Shown one piece after another: positions 11,121-22,683 of a stretch of DNA of 64,000 nt. The stretch comes from Selaginella moellendorffii (Eukaryota > Streptophyta > Lycopodiopsida > Selaginellales > Selaginellaceae). Below the pieces are notes generated by a model, which was given only the letters and a program-made list of their open reading frames with translations, did no database searches and had not been told where the DNA came from. The position numbers and the translations under genes were made by a program. The stretch is taken from assembly GCF_000143415.4 (NCBI RefSeq), contig NW_003314349.1, positions 254,563 to 318,562 on the forward strand, in the 5' to 3' direction. Numbering within the stretch: the stretch's first letter is position 1; each line of letters opens with the position of its first letter.

Positions 11121-11739
11121 AGCAAACATATGGGCAAATTTAATTGTTAGGTTTGCCTTAATATCAGAGGAGAAGAGTTTTACATCCTACACATATGGAT
11201 ATAGTGGAAGAGTTTGGAAGATATTACTATTCTCTAATCTAGAGAGTAGTGAGTTGGTTCAGGAAGATTCTCAAAAGAAAGTATTTGTAAGAATAGTAGG
11301 TAAGAGTTCAATTCTAGGAGCATCAAAGGTCATGAACAGGATTTTATCAAGATTTTCTTTAAAAGAAGTGAGTAGAGATTTCTTGAGGACATAAGAAATA
11401 TATAATATATGGATAGTGGTATCATATAAGATGCCTTAGTCAAAAGATGGGTAAAGAAATAAGGTATACCCTTTTCGTGAAAAAATGAGGAATCATAATA
11501 TATCTTTTACAGTATAAATAAGAAGATAGAAAAGAACCATTCTCTACAAAGGAGTGTAGAATAGAAGTAGATATGACAAAGATGAGTGCAAAAGCTTTTG
11601 GAAAGGGGGATAAAGTGGAATGAGTCTAGACAAGCTTTTGAGATTTCAATAATGAAGGGTTGATTGTTGAGGAGATAAGTGGGTGGAAAAGCAATAGTGA
11701 CTATAGAAATTACAAGTCACAAAGGAGTTATGAAAATTC
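11121..11739. other. AT-rich sequence, no gene recognised
   Basis: A 97-codon frame at 11,101-11,394 shows no recognisable motif and overlaps the repeat arm, so I do not call it a gene. The rest is AT-rich without recognised structure. Confidence 0.35.
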
Positions 11740-12852
11740 CTATTCCATATTTATAGCATGAAGCCTCTCAACTGCTTTGTCTGGCAAAAACTCAATTAAC
11801 ACATAAGGTGATTTATATATTCCAAACATAGGCAAAAATTGAGTTATAACTCTTATTCTAATAATTGTATAATTTTGCCTATATGCAAAATATTGACTAT
11901 CTGGGAATTATCTTTTGTAAGGAGGTTTACGTCTCACAAAGGGTCACACCTTACAAAAGGTGTTTCATGCCTAAAGTGATGAGTATTTCCCCTCTTTATA
12001 TAATAGATAAGCTTTGATTAATTCGTTTAAGTGTACTAAACATAAAGTGGTTTGAACGGTTATAATGGTTCATAATAACTATTTCCAAATTTTCAATTTT
12101 ATGAGTTTTGTTTGAGTCTTATAAGTTTTTGTAATATGCATAGAAGACTTAAACTCGGGACAAGTCTATTCTAAAACTGTATATAAGTAGTAGTTAATGC
12201 TAAAGGACCTTGGATCAAAGTCTTGAGACAACACAATGTTTTAATTATGATTTTGCTTCTATTAAAGCCTCATAAGATTTGGATGAATAGTTCCTCAATT
12301 TATTCTTCACTAAGACTGGCTTTAACTCTCTTTAAACTGGAGTCAAAAACAAAAGTTATAAGTGCCCAATTTTCCTACTTATGTATGCCTAGAAAAATTG
12401 TGACACGCTACTAAAAAAAGTGTCTTTTAAAAATCTAAGTGAGAATTTGCTTAGAGGGAAAGAATTCTAGAGTAGTTGATTGTGTCTTCCATATCAAACA
12501 AACTCCATTCCTTTTTTTTTATAGATTTTTCTCAAGAAATTGTCAGTAAAACAATTTAAACTTGAGTTTTTTAGTAATGTATGTTGTACTTCAATTTTAA
12601 ACTTGTCCTATGCTCTATAGCTTTAGTGATAGTTGAAAAACTATATTTCTTATGTTGTTTAGGCACTAAGCCACTGCAATTACTAAAAGACATTTTTCGT
12701 TCATTGTTGTCTAGGCTTAAGGCCTTTAGAATCATTGAAATGATCTACTTATGAATCCTAATGCTTGACATGTTTGGAATTCACAAGGAATTTTCTCTCA
12801 ATTGTTTTTCAAGCTAAAGAGTGATGGCTTATCCTACCATAGTTGTTAAAAG
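11740..12852 (-). repeat. Duplicated non-coding interior next to Gypsy LTR (unit 2)
   Basis: This stretch is nearly identical to 28,219-29,546, except that unit 3 has about 210 bp more (around 28,478-28,690). It lies on the internal side of a minus-strand Gypsy 5' LTR, so it is probably the untranslated leader of that element. No open coding frame of note. Confidence 0.55.
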
Positions 12853-13309
12853 TGAGTAAGGTTTTTTCTACCTGTACTCATGTTCTTGCCCATGCTTGCA
12901 AAATAGTGACAAAAAACATAGATGAGAATGTAAAAAAAAAAAAGTGAAGAAGATAGAAAATAATAGAACTCAGCCTCAAACCCCAAAGGCGTGAGTAATA
13001 ATAAGTATATGTCATTTTTTAACTTTACTTTGTACAAACAATCATAAATGGGAGAAAAAATGGTTAATTCAATGCAAATGCATACAATAGTGAGCGAGGG
13101 TTGTTTTTTAGCACGTCTAAGTGTTATTTATATACTACATGATTTTATAACTGTTTTTAACTATTTCATGTTTGTCTATGACAAGCATTGCTTAAGTCAA
13201 GTTTTCTTTTTTGGATACTTAAGCTTAGGCATAATCTCATTTCATCTAAACTTCCTTCTTCTGCTCTGCTTGGGAAGATATACAAAATAAAACATTTACC
13301 TCTTCATCA
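12853..13309 (-). repeat. Gypsy 5' LTR (unit 2 copy)
   Basis: This 457 bp LTR on the minus strand begins TGATGAAGAGG at 13,309 and ends CTTACTCA at 12,853, giving TG...CA ends. It is nearly identical to 29,547-30,003 and clearly related to the 3' LTR at 56,242-56,700. The bases beyond its outer edge (AACAT, 13,310-13,314) correspond to the target site AACAC seen at the empty site in unit 1. Confidence 0.7.
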
Positions 13310-13522
13310 AACATTGCCAAAGTCTGAATTGATAATTCTAAGAAGAATACCATGCTATCTTCCATGGTATTTCCAAAATATACAAGTCACTTTGCTTGAG
13401 AGGTTAAGCAAAGATTATTAAACTGCTAAAACATTGATAAAAGTGCACCTAGATCTAATCACATATCAAGCCACAGAAAATCATCAAATAAATCAGACAT
13501 AATAATTACTTCTCTAAACCAC

Positions 13523-13920
13523 TAAAAGATGACTGTGTTTGGGTGTCCAAAGCAATGCTCAGTCTTCATTTCTTCCCTCCACTCAATCCATGCAAGAACC
13601 ACTATCTTCAAGCCCCATCTCACTGTCAACCATCTCCTCTTTTGGCTGCGTGGTAGGCTGCCTCAAATAAGCAGAGTAAGTGATTGTCTCCAGAACAGTG
13701 AGCTTTCCCAGCAAAACATGCTCTTGATTTACATAAGCATCTGATAGAAAGCTTCAGAATCACTAAATCAAATGTTTATACACACAGCAGTCCCATGCCT
13801 CATGTTTGTCTGGAAATTCCCATTGGATCCTTCTCGCCCCACAATCTACCTGTGATGAACGACAATGCAAGAATCTTAGTCTCAAACACGTGCTCAATCT
13901 TTAGAGAGTCTTGCGAAGTC
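13523..13920 (-). pseudogene. Antisense ABCG fragment (relic 2)
   Basis: This is the same kind of relic as at 4236-4610, with ABCG exon 2, intron 2 and exon 3 pieces on the minus strand. Exon 2 here includes the CAGGTAGATTGTGGGGC junction. It lies about 110 bp beyond the 3' end of the PLP gene. It contains stops and lacks the rest of the transporter. Confidence 0.72.
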
Positions 13921-14027
13921 ACTGAAAGACTCGTTGACTTTGGAGATGGGTTGCGTAAAGTATATATATCCCACCACACAAACTTTTGTTTGAATTGATG
14001 CGAAAACGAATATAGCGCTCAAGAATC

Positions 14028-16085
14028 CTAGAGTCGGAAGGTAACGAGCTCGGGATCAATGCCGGCGGGCGCCGTGCTGCCCTGCCCTGGATCGTGAGCC
14101 AGTTGCTTGGCAATCGCCATAGCGGTACCCAGGTAATCTTTATGCTGCTGGAGCAGTGGGAGTTTGGTCCATTCCTTGTGTAATGTGGCCTTGGCGGTGG
14201 TGTTGATGCTGTTCTTCTCCTCGTATTTCCAGTTCCCAGACTGCCACTCGAACTCGTAGAGGGGGAGAAAGCGCTGGCCATAGTCCGCCACGAACTCTAT
14301 GGCGCACAGCAAGAAATGGAACTCTTCCTTGGAGAGGAAGTATGCGAAGTTCAAGCGCGTCCATCCAGGTTTGACACCGCTATATCCCTGTGAGAAAAAA
14401 AAAAAGTTCTTTCCTCGTTAGAAAAAGCTTCTTGGCGAAACCTTCTATTGTTTTGCTTCTCAACCTCTTGAATTGCTGCTCGAAATTTCAGGGAGAGCTC
14501 ATCACTGACTTTGAGAAGCGAGTGGCCGTAAGGACCAGCACACGAGCACCCTCCTCTCGACTGGATCCCAAACAAATCGTTGAGGAGCTTGGCTACAAAC
14601 CGGCCTTGCAGCACGGTTTGCTGGATTCCACCGTTGGAATCAGTGGTCCGGACGAGGAACGAGACGATCGCTGCTCGTTTCACTTGCTTGTTCCCGAGCA
14701 CCACTATCTTTCGGTTCTTGGACAACCTTTTCAACGCGGTGGTGATGAAGATGTGCTCTCTCGACTCGATGAGACGGTATCCCATTTCTTCTTGGACAGT
14801 GAAGACAATCCCGGCTTTTATCCGCTGGAGTATGGAAGGTGTTCCAGCGTCTTCTCGGCTTTCAATGTCCTCCAGGTAGAGTGTGTCCTGGTATGAGTTT
14901 GTTTAGTGTTGGTTTACTTTTTTCTTTCGCTGGAAAGGGAACTGACCTCTTTGTTGTAGTTGACGAAGTCTACCACTCCTCCACCTGTTGTCGACGGTGC
15001 GTGATCCTTGAGCTTGTAAAGCTTTTTGTTCATGCAAAGCAGGCCCGGTGTTCCTGGCCCTCCGACATACTTGTGTGGACTCAGCATCACAGCATCATAT
15101 CCATCAGCTTTTCGCGATCGCATGTCGATCTTCACGTATGGACCGCTGTTGATCAGATTAGCTTATTTTCGTCCTTGGTAAAAGATCTCGTCTTACCAGC
15201 TTGCGAAATCAAAACATGCTAATGCTCCATGTTTGTGTAGAAGGCGAGCGATGGCTCTAGTGTCCGCTAAAACTCCCGTGACATTACTGCAAGCGGAGAA
15301 GGAGCCAAGCATTGGACGATCTGCGTGCTTGGGATTTTGCAGCTCCTCTTCGAGGTACTTCATGTCAATCAATCCATCCTCGGTCATTGGAACTTGAATA
15401 ACCTGTGGTTTAAACAGTTGACAGATTGAAAGAAACTAAAAAGTCCAACCTCGGCAAGACTTTGCCTCCAGGGAAGAAGGTTGGAATGATGCTCGTATGG
15501 GCCTATGAACACCAGCCATCTCTTCCTGTCATCGATCGCTGCCACGGCTGACTCTCTCATTTGGGGCGGCACAGACAAGCCCAAAAGTTCGTGGAGCTTT
15601 TTCACAGCTGCAGTGGTTCCAGAGCCGCAGAAGAAGAGAGCATCATCCTCGGTTCCTCTCAGGGACTCCTTGACATAACTCGTGGCCAGTTTCACCATCC
15701 GGGTGGTCTTCTCTCCGACGTAGCTGTCCTCGGCATGCGTGTTCCCTGAAACAGAATGCAGCGGGTCCAGATATGCAGAAGAGAATTCACGGCTTCACTC
15801 ACCGTAGGACGGCATGACGTGCTTGATGAGGAAGTTTTCTATATAGAACAAGCAGCGGCCAGAGGCAGTGTAATCGGCATAAGTGAGAAGCCTGCTGCCG
15901 AATGGTGTGGAGATTTGGAGCTGGGAGCCGATGATCTGGGATCTCAGCCAGACACACTTTTGCTCATCGTCAAAGGGCCTGAAGAACTTGAAAGGATTGG
16001 GCTTGAAGTCTGGCTGCCAATCCTCCTCGATGCTGGGAGTTACCTCGCCGACCTTGGAAGCCGACTTTGGAACAAAGCACCTCAT
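14028..16085 (-). CDS. Class-V aminotransferase/cysteine-desulfurase-like PLP enzyme, copy 2 (complete)
   Basis: This is a complete six-exon gene on the minus strand with exons 15803-16085, 15450-15745, 15197-15402, 14947-15145, 14465-14887 and 14028-14387; introns are 47-77 bp. The product is 588 aa. Exon 3 to 4 splicing rebuilds FASCGPYVKIDM. The predicted PLP-binding lysine is in SPHKYVGGPGTPG (about Lys287). A CxC pair lies in GGCSCAGPYG (about 442-444), followed by a C-terminal extension with FLPLYEFEWQSGNW. These features match class-V fold PLP enzymes of the SufS/desulfurase-like group, which include long bacterial and fungal members. The substrate is unknown, and cysteine desulfurase activity is inference only. 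No stop or frameshift is visible. It is divergent from ABCG copy B, although 3.3 kb of repeats now separate them. Confidence 0.88.
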
Positions 16086-16380
16086 CGTCTTACCAGTGAG
16101 CCTCTCCTACTTTGCTTGTGATACGTTCGCTAGTAGGACATCGTTTGCAAACTTACCTTGTTCTTAACACTCCATCTCCTCTTCAGCCATCACAAATATC
16201 CTGTTTTAGTGCACGAAAATGTCTTCACAGATGCCCAGTGGATTTCTGTCCTATTTGTCCAGATCACTTTAGGAGAAACATGGTCAGTTACGATGCTGGG
16301 AGTTACATTGCTGACCTTGGAAGTCGACTTTGAAGCAAATCACTTCATTGTCTTATTGGTGAGCACTCTTTTGATACGAT
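16086..16380. other. Promoter-side flank with a duplicated piece of PLP exon 1
   Basis: 16,110-16,290 matches the 5' flank of the other PLP copies. At about 16,290-16,365 there is a second, partial copy of the start of exon 1 (ACCTTGGAAGTCGACTTTGAA, compare 16,050-16,085). A rearrangement at this flank duplicated it before the repeats to the right were inserted. Confidence 0.5.
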
Positions 16381-16599
16381 CACTATTTATAATTTATAAT
16401 GAATTTTGTGGTAGCAGGATTTTACTACCTGTAGTATTTGTACTTCATTTTACTATTAATTACTATAAGTTAATATATTTGTATGCTTCAATTAGTTTTA
16501 TTGTCTATAAATATGGTAAAGATGGTTTGTTTTGTCAAGCTTAATAAATTCTAAGGGACTTATCACCTAAGTGGGCTTGATTATGAAGTCTTAGTCTTT

Positions 16600-16800
16600 T
16601 GTTGACCTTAGAGATATTTGAAGGTATTATTCAAATTTAAGGATGTTATATCCCAAGATTTTTAACTAATTGGAAAAGGGGTGTATTCTTATTCATAGGC
16701 TTTTTTTTTATACATTTGAACATTTATGGATTATCTCTCAAATCATTTACTTTAATTGTTTGCAACCATTATGCTTCCTTATGAACAAAAGTTGAGAGTC
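16600..16800 (-). repeat. Diverged 5S-rRNA-related repeat
   Basis: An AT-shifted copy of the 49,900-50,322 repeat. The order of TATTCAAATTTAAGGATG, GGAAAAGGGGTG and the terminal ATTGTTTGCAA is preserved. The 5S-like boxes are strongly eroded. Confidence 0.4.
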
Positions 16801-17960
16801 ATAACTTTCTCTCGAGCCCCTGTAATGCACCCTATCTCTCTTCCCTTAGGCCAACTGAAAAAGAGGCAATTATTTAATGAGAAAGCTTTTAGTGGCTATT
16901 TTATCTCCATTTATCCCCCAAGGTTCCAAGGATCCACGGTGACAGTATATCCAAATCTCATCCCATGATCATATGCGCTACACTCACCCCCCTTTTAGAG
17001 ATGTCAATGTCTTCATTGATTATTGACTAGCAACCCCTACTGAGCCAAGGGGAACCAACACCTCTATTTCCACACTGAATCTACCAATCTTTCCATTGTG
17101 TAAATTAGCTATTCCATGTGAAGCAACTAGTCATCCACCCGTACCGCAGTCCCACGGACGAAGTGACAGTGTGAGGCAAATAGTCATCCACCCGTACCGT
17201 AGTCCCACAGACGAAATGATAGTATATCCAAATCTCATCCTATGATCACATGCACTACACTCACCCCCCTGGGACTGCGAAGTGACAGTATATTCAAATC
17301 TCATCCTATGATCACATGCACTACACTCACCCCCCCTTTAGAGATGTCAATGTCCTCCCACGAACGAAGTGATAGTGTGAGGCAATTAGTCATCCACCCG
17401 TACCGCAGTCCCATGAACGAAGTGACAGTGTAAGGCAACTAGTCATCCACCCGTACCGCAATCTCACGGACGAAGTAACAGTATATCCAAATCTCATCCT
17501 ATGATCACATGCGCTACACTCACCCCCCTGGGACTGCGAAGTGATAGTATATTCAAATTTCATCCTATGATCACATGCATTACACTCACCCCCCCTTTAG
17601 AGATGTCAATGTCCTCCCACGAATGAAGTGACAGTGTGAGGCAATTAGTCATCCACCCGTACTGCAGTCCCATGGACGAAGTGACAGTGTAAGGCAACTA
17701 GTCATCCACCCGTACCCACGGACGAAGTGATAGTATATCCAAATCTCATCCTATGATCACATGCGCTACACTCACCCCCCTCTAATACTAACTGTACCGC
17801 ATCCTATCTCTCTCCCCTTAAGCCAACTGGAAAAGGGGCAATTGTTTGATGAGAGAGCCCTTAGTGGCTATTTTATCCCCATTTATCCCCCAAGGTTCCA
17901 AGGATCACGGTGACAATATATTTAAATCTCATCTTATGATCACATGCGCTACAGCCCCAC
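16800..17960. repeat. Tandem repeat block, period about 255 bp, with flanking direct repeats
   Basis: The phrase AGTATATCCAAATCTCATCC recurs at 17,221, 17,480 and 17,732, giving periods of 259 and 252 bp. Sub-repeats built from GACGAAGTGACAGTGT and AGTCATCCACCCGTACC occur within each unit. About 150 bp at 16,805-16,985 is repeated at 17,795-17,955 (CCATTTATCCCCCAAGGTTC). No coding function is seen; the short frames in it are products of the repetition. Confidence 0.7.
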
Positions 17961-18560
17961 TTTCTTGACACTTTAATTCTCAGGTTAAACTCATAATGTG
18001 ACAAGTCTAAATATCAATCTTAACATCAATTGAAAAAAAAAAGGTGCACTCTTATTTGTGGGCCCTTTCCCTTTATATTTGAACTTTTATGGATTCTCTT
18101 TTATGTCATTCTTTTTGGTTGTTTATAATCTATGATACTTCCTTGTAAGCTTCCTCATTAATGGAAGTTAAAAGCTGTAACTCTCTTGAGAAGTCTACTC
18201 TCTTGACACCTTATTTGCCCATCCAAAGGTAAATTGGACCAGACTTCTTTGTGGACTTCCTCATGAATGGAAGTCAAGAGTTGTAACTTTCTTAAAAGGT
18301 TTGCTCTCTTGACACTTTACCCCTTGGGTCGAGCCCACTTAGAGGCAAATTAAACCTACCAAATGTTAATTTTAACATGTAATATGATTCTCTTAGTTTC
18401 CTGAAAAATCACCCAACCTAACACTATTCAAACTAGGATGTTTAACATAAATATTTTAAGACCCTTAATCAATTGAAAAAAAAAATGCAATGAACCATTT
18501 CCCTCTATATTTAAATCATTATGAATCATCTCTAAAATTTTATTCTCTTTGGTTACTTAC
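17961..18560 (-). repeat. Two diverged 5S-rRNA-related repeat units
   Basis: Two degraded head-to-tail units run from about 17,965 to 18,555. Each carries the CTCTTGACACTTTA tract, the CCCTCTATATTT tract and the CTTTGGTTG end. This agrees with the tandem layout seen at 49,900-50,322. Confidence 0.45.
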
Positions 18561-19385
18561 AGAAACAAGATGTTATAAAACATCTTTTGCAAACTTACCT
18601 TGTTTTTAACAAAATGGTTGCCTAAAATGCACTCTAAGTTCCCTTTAACCATCACAAATATCCTACTTTAGTGCACCATGTGAGGAAAATGTCTTCACAA
18701 GTGCTTAGTGGATTATGTCTTATTTTTCCAGTTCACTTTAGAAGAAATATACTCAAGGAAACAACATGTTTTGTCAAGCTTGACAAATTTGAAGGGACCC
18801 ACCACCTACACATCCAATGCACTTGTAAACACCAATCAACATCCACATCGAGATCAGTGGGATCAAAAACAAGGTTGTCCATTGAGTAGGCTTTCCACTG
18901 CTGCCAGTTGGAGATATCCTGATGCACTTGGTGCATATAATTGGCCTCACAGTGTCGTGCGCCAACTTGCCTCTAACGTGATCATTGACACCGGCCTGTT
19001 ATAGTTATCAGTCAGAACTATAGGACCTGCTGGAGTCATTCTTGATTATGAAGCCCTTGTCTTTTGTTGACCCTTAGAGATATTTGAGGTGGGAAGAACT
19101 TCATGGGGAGTTACCTTTGGGAAAGACAAGATATGTCTAGGGAGTGGTCCTTGGAATGCCAAATTTCCTGAGAAGATGACACTTGAGAGTTTCAAGAATT
19201 TCGAGACTTCTGGACAGACTTTGAATGGGAACAACACAAGAAAGAAATTAAACAATAATTTACACTATTAATCTCCTACGAGTCTAAGATCTTACCGTGT
19301 TACAGTAGCTGAAAGTCCAAGTCCAACCTGGAGAGCTATAAATCTTACCCAAGTTTTCATGAGAAAGGAGAACAGATATATTATT
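18561..19385. other. Second part of the duplicated divergent flank, then ABCG leader
   Basis: 18,560-18,790 repeats the PLP-side flank seen at 720-930 and 16,110-16,290. 19,020-19,385 matches the ABCG 5' leader of copies A and C. Between them, 18,800-19,015 is a stretch not shared with the other units. On the minus strand it has a short frame of up to 67 codons without recognised motifs. Confidence 0.4.
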
Positions 19386-21824
19386 ATGGATGTCGCATGG
19401 AAGGATTTGAGTGTGAGCGCGAGAAATGGACGAGTGTTGCTGGAGACTATGTGTGGCTATGCCCAGAGCGGCCAAATCACGGCGATCATGGGTCCTTCGG
19501 GATCCGGAAAGTCCACCTTGCTCGATGCGCTTGCTGGTATAGTTTTCCAAGATTGATTTGGGTTGGGCAATAGATTAAAGCTCGAGATTCTTGCATTGTC
19601 GTTCATCACAGGTAGATTGGCCAAGAACGCGAGGCGAGAAGGATCCATTTTTGTGAATGGGAATCTCCAGACGAACATGAGGCATGGGACTGCGGTGTGT
19701 ATATAAACATTTGATTCTGTGATTCTCAAACTTTCTGTCATAGGCCTATGTGAAACAAGAAGATGTTTTGCTAGGAACACTCACTGTCTTAGAGACAATC
19801 ACTTACTCTGCTCAATTGAGGCTGCCTCACTCACTGCCGCAAAGCCAAAAGATGGAGATGGTTGAGAGTGTGATCACTGAGATGGGGCTTGGAGATTGCA
19901 GGCATACAGTGGTGGGAGGTTGGTTCTCGCATGGATTGAGCGGAGGGGAGAAACGAAGAGTGAGCATTGCTTTGGAGATTCTAACTCAGCCATCTCTTTT
20001 GTTCATGGACGAACCAACCAGTGGTTTAGACAGGTGAATATTTATATGATTTTTAAGTCCGGTTTATTGTAATTTTTATTTGATGTTTTCTTTGCAGTGC
20101 ATCTGCGTTTTATGTGATTAAAACAATTAAGAACCTAGCTACTTCAAAACGCACTGTTATTATGTCAATTCACCAGCCAAGCAGCGAAGTGTTTGAGCAG
20201 TTTGATAATCTTTGCCTACTATCTCAGGGAGCACTTGTATATTTTGGAGATGCCATGGAAGCTAGCACGGTACTTTTCTCAAATTTGATATTCTTTATGT
20301 TTTATATTTTATTTTAGTTCTTCGAGAGTGCTGGATTTCCTTGTCCTCTCCGAAGAAATCCATCAGACCACTATCTTAGAGTTATTAATTCTGATTTTGA
20401 CAATGTTCAAAACAAGTTTAAGGTATTAATTTGTACTATTTTCTGGAGATTTTTTTCTTAATATTCATCTCAATTTGAACAGGAAGATATTGAAACTCAA
20501 GAAAAAGTTCCAGCTTCTGAAGCAATCAAAGTGCTTACAAATGCATTTCAGAATTTGCATTTGAGATCCCTCCACACAAAAGTTGACATTCTTTGTGTGA
20601 CTAAGGTGAACCTTCTAGACAGTTTGTGTGACACACCTGGTGCAAAGGTAAATGACTTGATTTTTTAAAACATTATGATTATTAATGGATTACTATTTAT
20701 AGAATGAATGCATCCAGATGCCTCAAGCAGGAGTTCTCCATCAGCTTTCCACGTTAACTAGAAGATCATTTCTAAATATGACAAGAGATATTGGATACTA
20801 TTGGCTGAGAATCTTTGTGTACTTTATGCTTAGCATCGTTATTGGCAGTATATATTTTAATGTTGGCACTAAATACAACTCCATTGCAGTAAGAGAATAC
20901 CAAAAAATATTCCTAACCATGGTTAAGCTCGTTTGTTTTTTTTAAGGCAAGGATTGGCTGTATGGCTTTTATTGGTAAATTTCTTACGTTTATGTCAATT
21001 GGAGGTTTTCCATCTTTCATTGAAGAGATTAAGGTATGGGATAGTTCTGAATTGTCTTGTTTTCATATCCAGTGATATTTTCTTCAGGTTTTTAATCATG
21101 AGAAACAAAATGGTTACTATGGTCCCATTGTGTTTACTCTCGCAAACACACTCTCTTCCATTCCTTATCTCCTTCTTATTTCATTGATATCAACAAGTGT
21201 ATTTTATAATATGGTTAAACTCCACCCAGGCTTTGATCACTTCATATTTTTTATGTTGAACTTATTTGCATCTGTGACCGTCGTGGAGAGCTTGATGATG
21301 TGTGTAGCATCAATTGTTCCCAATTTTCTCATGGGAATAATTACAGGATCTGGAATCTTGGTAAATCTCTTTATATTTCTTAAACCGTTTCTAATGCGAT
21401 TTTTCAGGGGTTATTCATGCTTGTTGACGGATTTTTTAAACTTGCTAATGAACTGCCAAAAGGTTTTTGGAAATATCCAATGCATTATATAGCATTTCAA
21501 ACATATTTACTTCAGGTAAAACAAATATTATTTATTTTCTTGAAATTAAAAAAACTATAATAGGGTCTTTATGAAAATGATTTTCAAGGGCTTGAGTTTG
21601 ATAATAATGATATATCTGAAGGAAAGCTATCAGGAACAACAATTCTTAAACAGTATCAAGTAGATCTCTCAAGATCTAAATGGTTGAACTTTATAATCCT
21701 GTTAAGCATGATTTTGGTTTATCGAGCAATTTTTATTACTATCATCAAACTCACTCAGCTCATAGATGGGAAAACTCTGATGTTTAAAATTAATAGTAAG
21801 ACCTTTAAGAAAATAAATGCTTAA
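19386..21824 (+). CDS. Half-size ABCG (WBC) transporter, copy B (complete)
   Basis: This is an intact eleven-exon ABC half-transporter of subfamily G, expected to dimerise and export lipids or other small molecules at the plasma membrane. Exons are 19386-19536, 19612-19694, 19744-20033, 20098-20269, 20318-20422, 20483-20647, 20703-20888, 20947-21033, 21088-21360, 21408-21515 and 21564-21824, giving 626 aa. Walker [10 protein letters not shown] is at about 36-44, [11 protein letters not shown] at about 143, [13 protein letters not shown] at about 163 and the H-loop [10 protein letters not shown] in exon 4. The nucleotide-binding domain precedes the membrane domain, as in ABCG proteins, and hydrophobic segments follow in exons 7-11. 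The order and the [15 protein letters not shown] motif resemble plant ABCG11-type half transporters. An upstream in-frame ATG at 19,359 exists here but copy C has a stop in that frame, so I start at 19,386. The N-terminus is short for the family. Confidence 0.9.
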
Positions 21825-22159
21825 AATTAAAAGTATGGCTTCATGAGCTTGTCATTCACGTTTCACTTGTCATATTTATAAATGATCTTCTGGCATCTAG
21901 TAAGTGTCACGCAAATTGTCTTCAACCTTCATGTAACTTTTGTGTGGAGCAGAATTCAAATGCAAACTGAGAACTGAAACACAATATGCTTTTGTAAGAA
22001 ATGCATTTGTAAGCGCTTTGATTGCTTCGTAATTATCTTTTGAGTTAGCCAAATGCCTTAGTCATGTAATTAGTGACACCCATGAATGGGATTCCCACTG
22101 ATGCTCTGCACAGAAAATAATCAAATAAATCAGACATAATAATTACTTCTCTAAATAAC

Positions 22160-22530
22160 TAAAAGATGATTGCGTTTGGGTTTCCAAAGCAATGCTCAGT
22201 CTTCATTTCTTCCCTCCACTCAATCCATGCGAGAACCACTGTCTCCAAGCCCCATCTCACTGTCAACCATCTCCTCTTTTGGCTGCGTGGTAGGCTGCCT
22301 CAAATAAGCAGAGTAAGTGATTGTCTCCAGAACAGTGAGCTTTTCCAGCAAAACATGCTCTTGATTTACATAAGCATCTGATAGAAAGCTTCAGAATCAC
22401 TAAATCAAATGTTTATACACACCGCAGTTTCATGCCTCATGTTTGTCTGGAAATTCCCATTGGATCCTTCTCGCCTACCTATGATGAACGACAATGCAAG
22501 AATCTTAGTCTCAAACACATGATCAATCTT
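22160..22530 (-). pseudogene. Antisense ABCG fragment (relic 3)
   Basis: A minus-strand relic of ABCG exons 2-3, matching relic 1 and in the same position upstream of a UGT. The exon 3 part keeps a readable [11 protein letters not shown] and then decays. Confidence 0.72.
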
Positions 22531-22683
22531 TAGAAAACTCTATCAGAATGCACGTCGAGCAAGGTTTGACTTTCCCGAGCCTGGCTGGACCCTGATCTGA
22601 AGATTTAAAAGTCGACAAAACTAGCAAGAGGCCAATTCTTTTCAAACTTTCTAAAGGTTTGTCCCATCCAGTCTTGCCGTGCT

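Noticed and set aside
11101-11394. 97-codon plus-strand frame
   Set aside because: It begins in the inverted-repeat arm, shows no recognisable motif and has no conserved counterpart at 6545-7400.
16800-17960. CRISPR-like array
   Set aside because: The repeat period is about 255 bp with nested sub-repeats, spacers are not unique, and the genome is that of a plant.
18733-18936. 67-codon minus-strand frame (and a 98-codon plus-strand frame at 18,708-19,004)
   Set aside because: They overlap flank duplications and a short unique stretch. No motif or homologous copy in the other units supports a gene.
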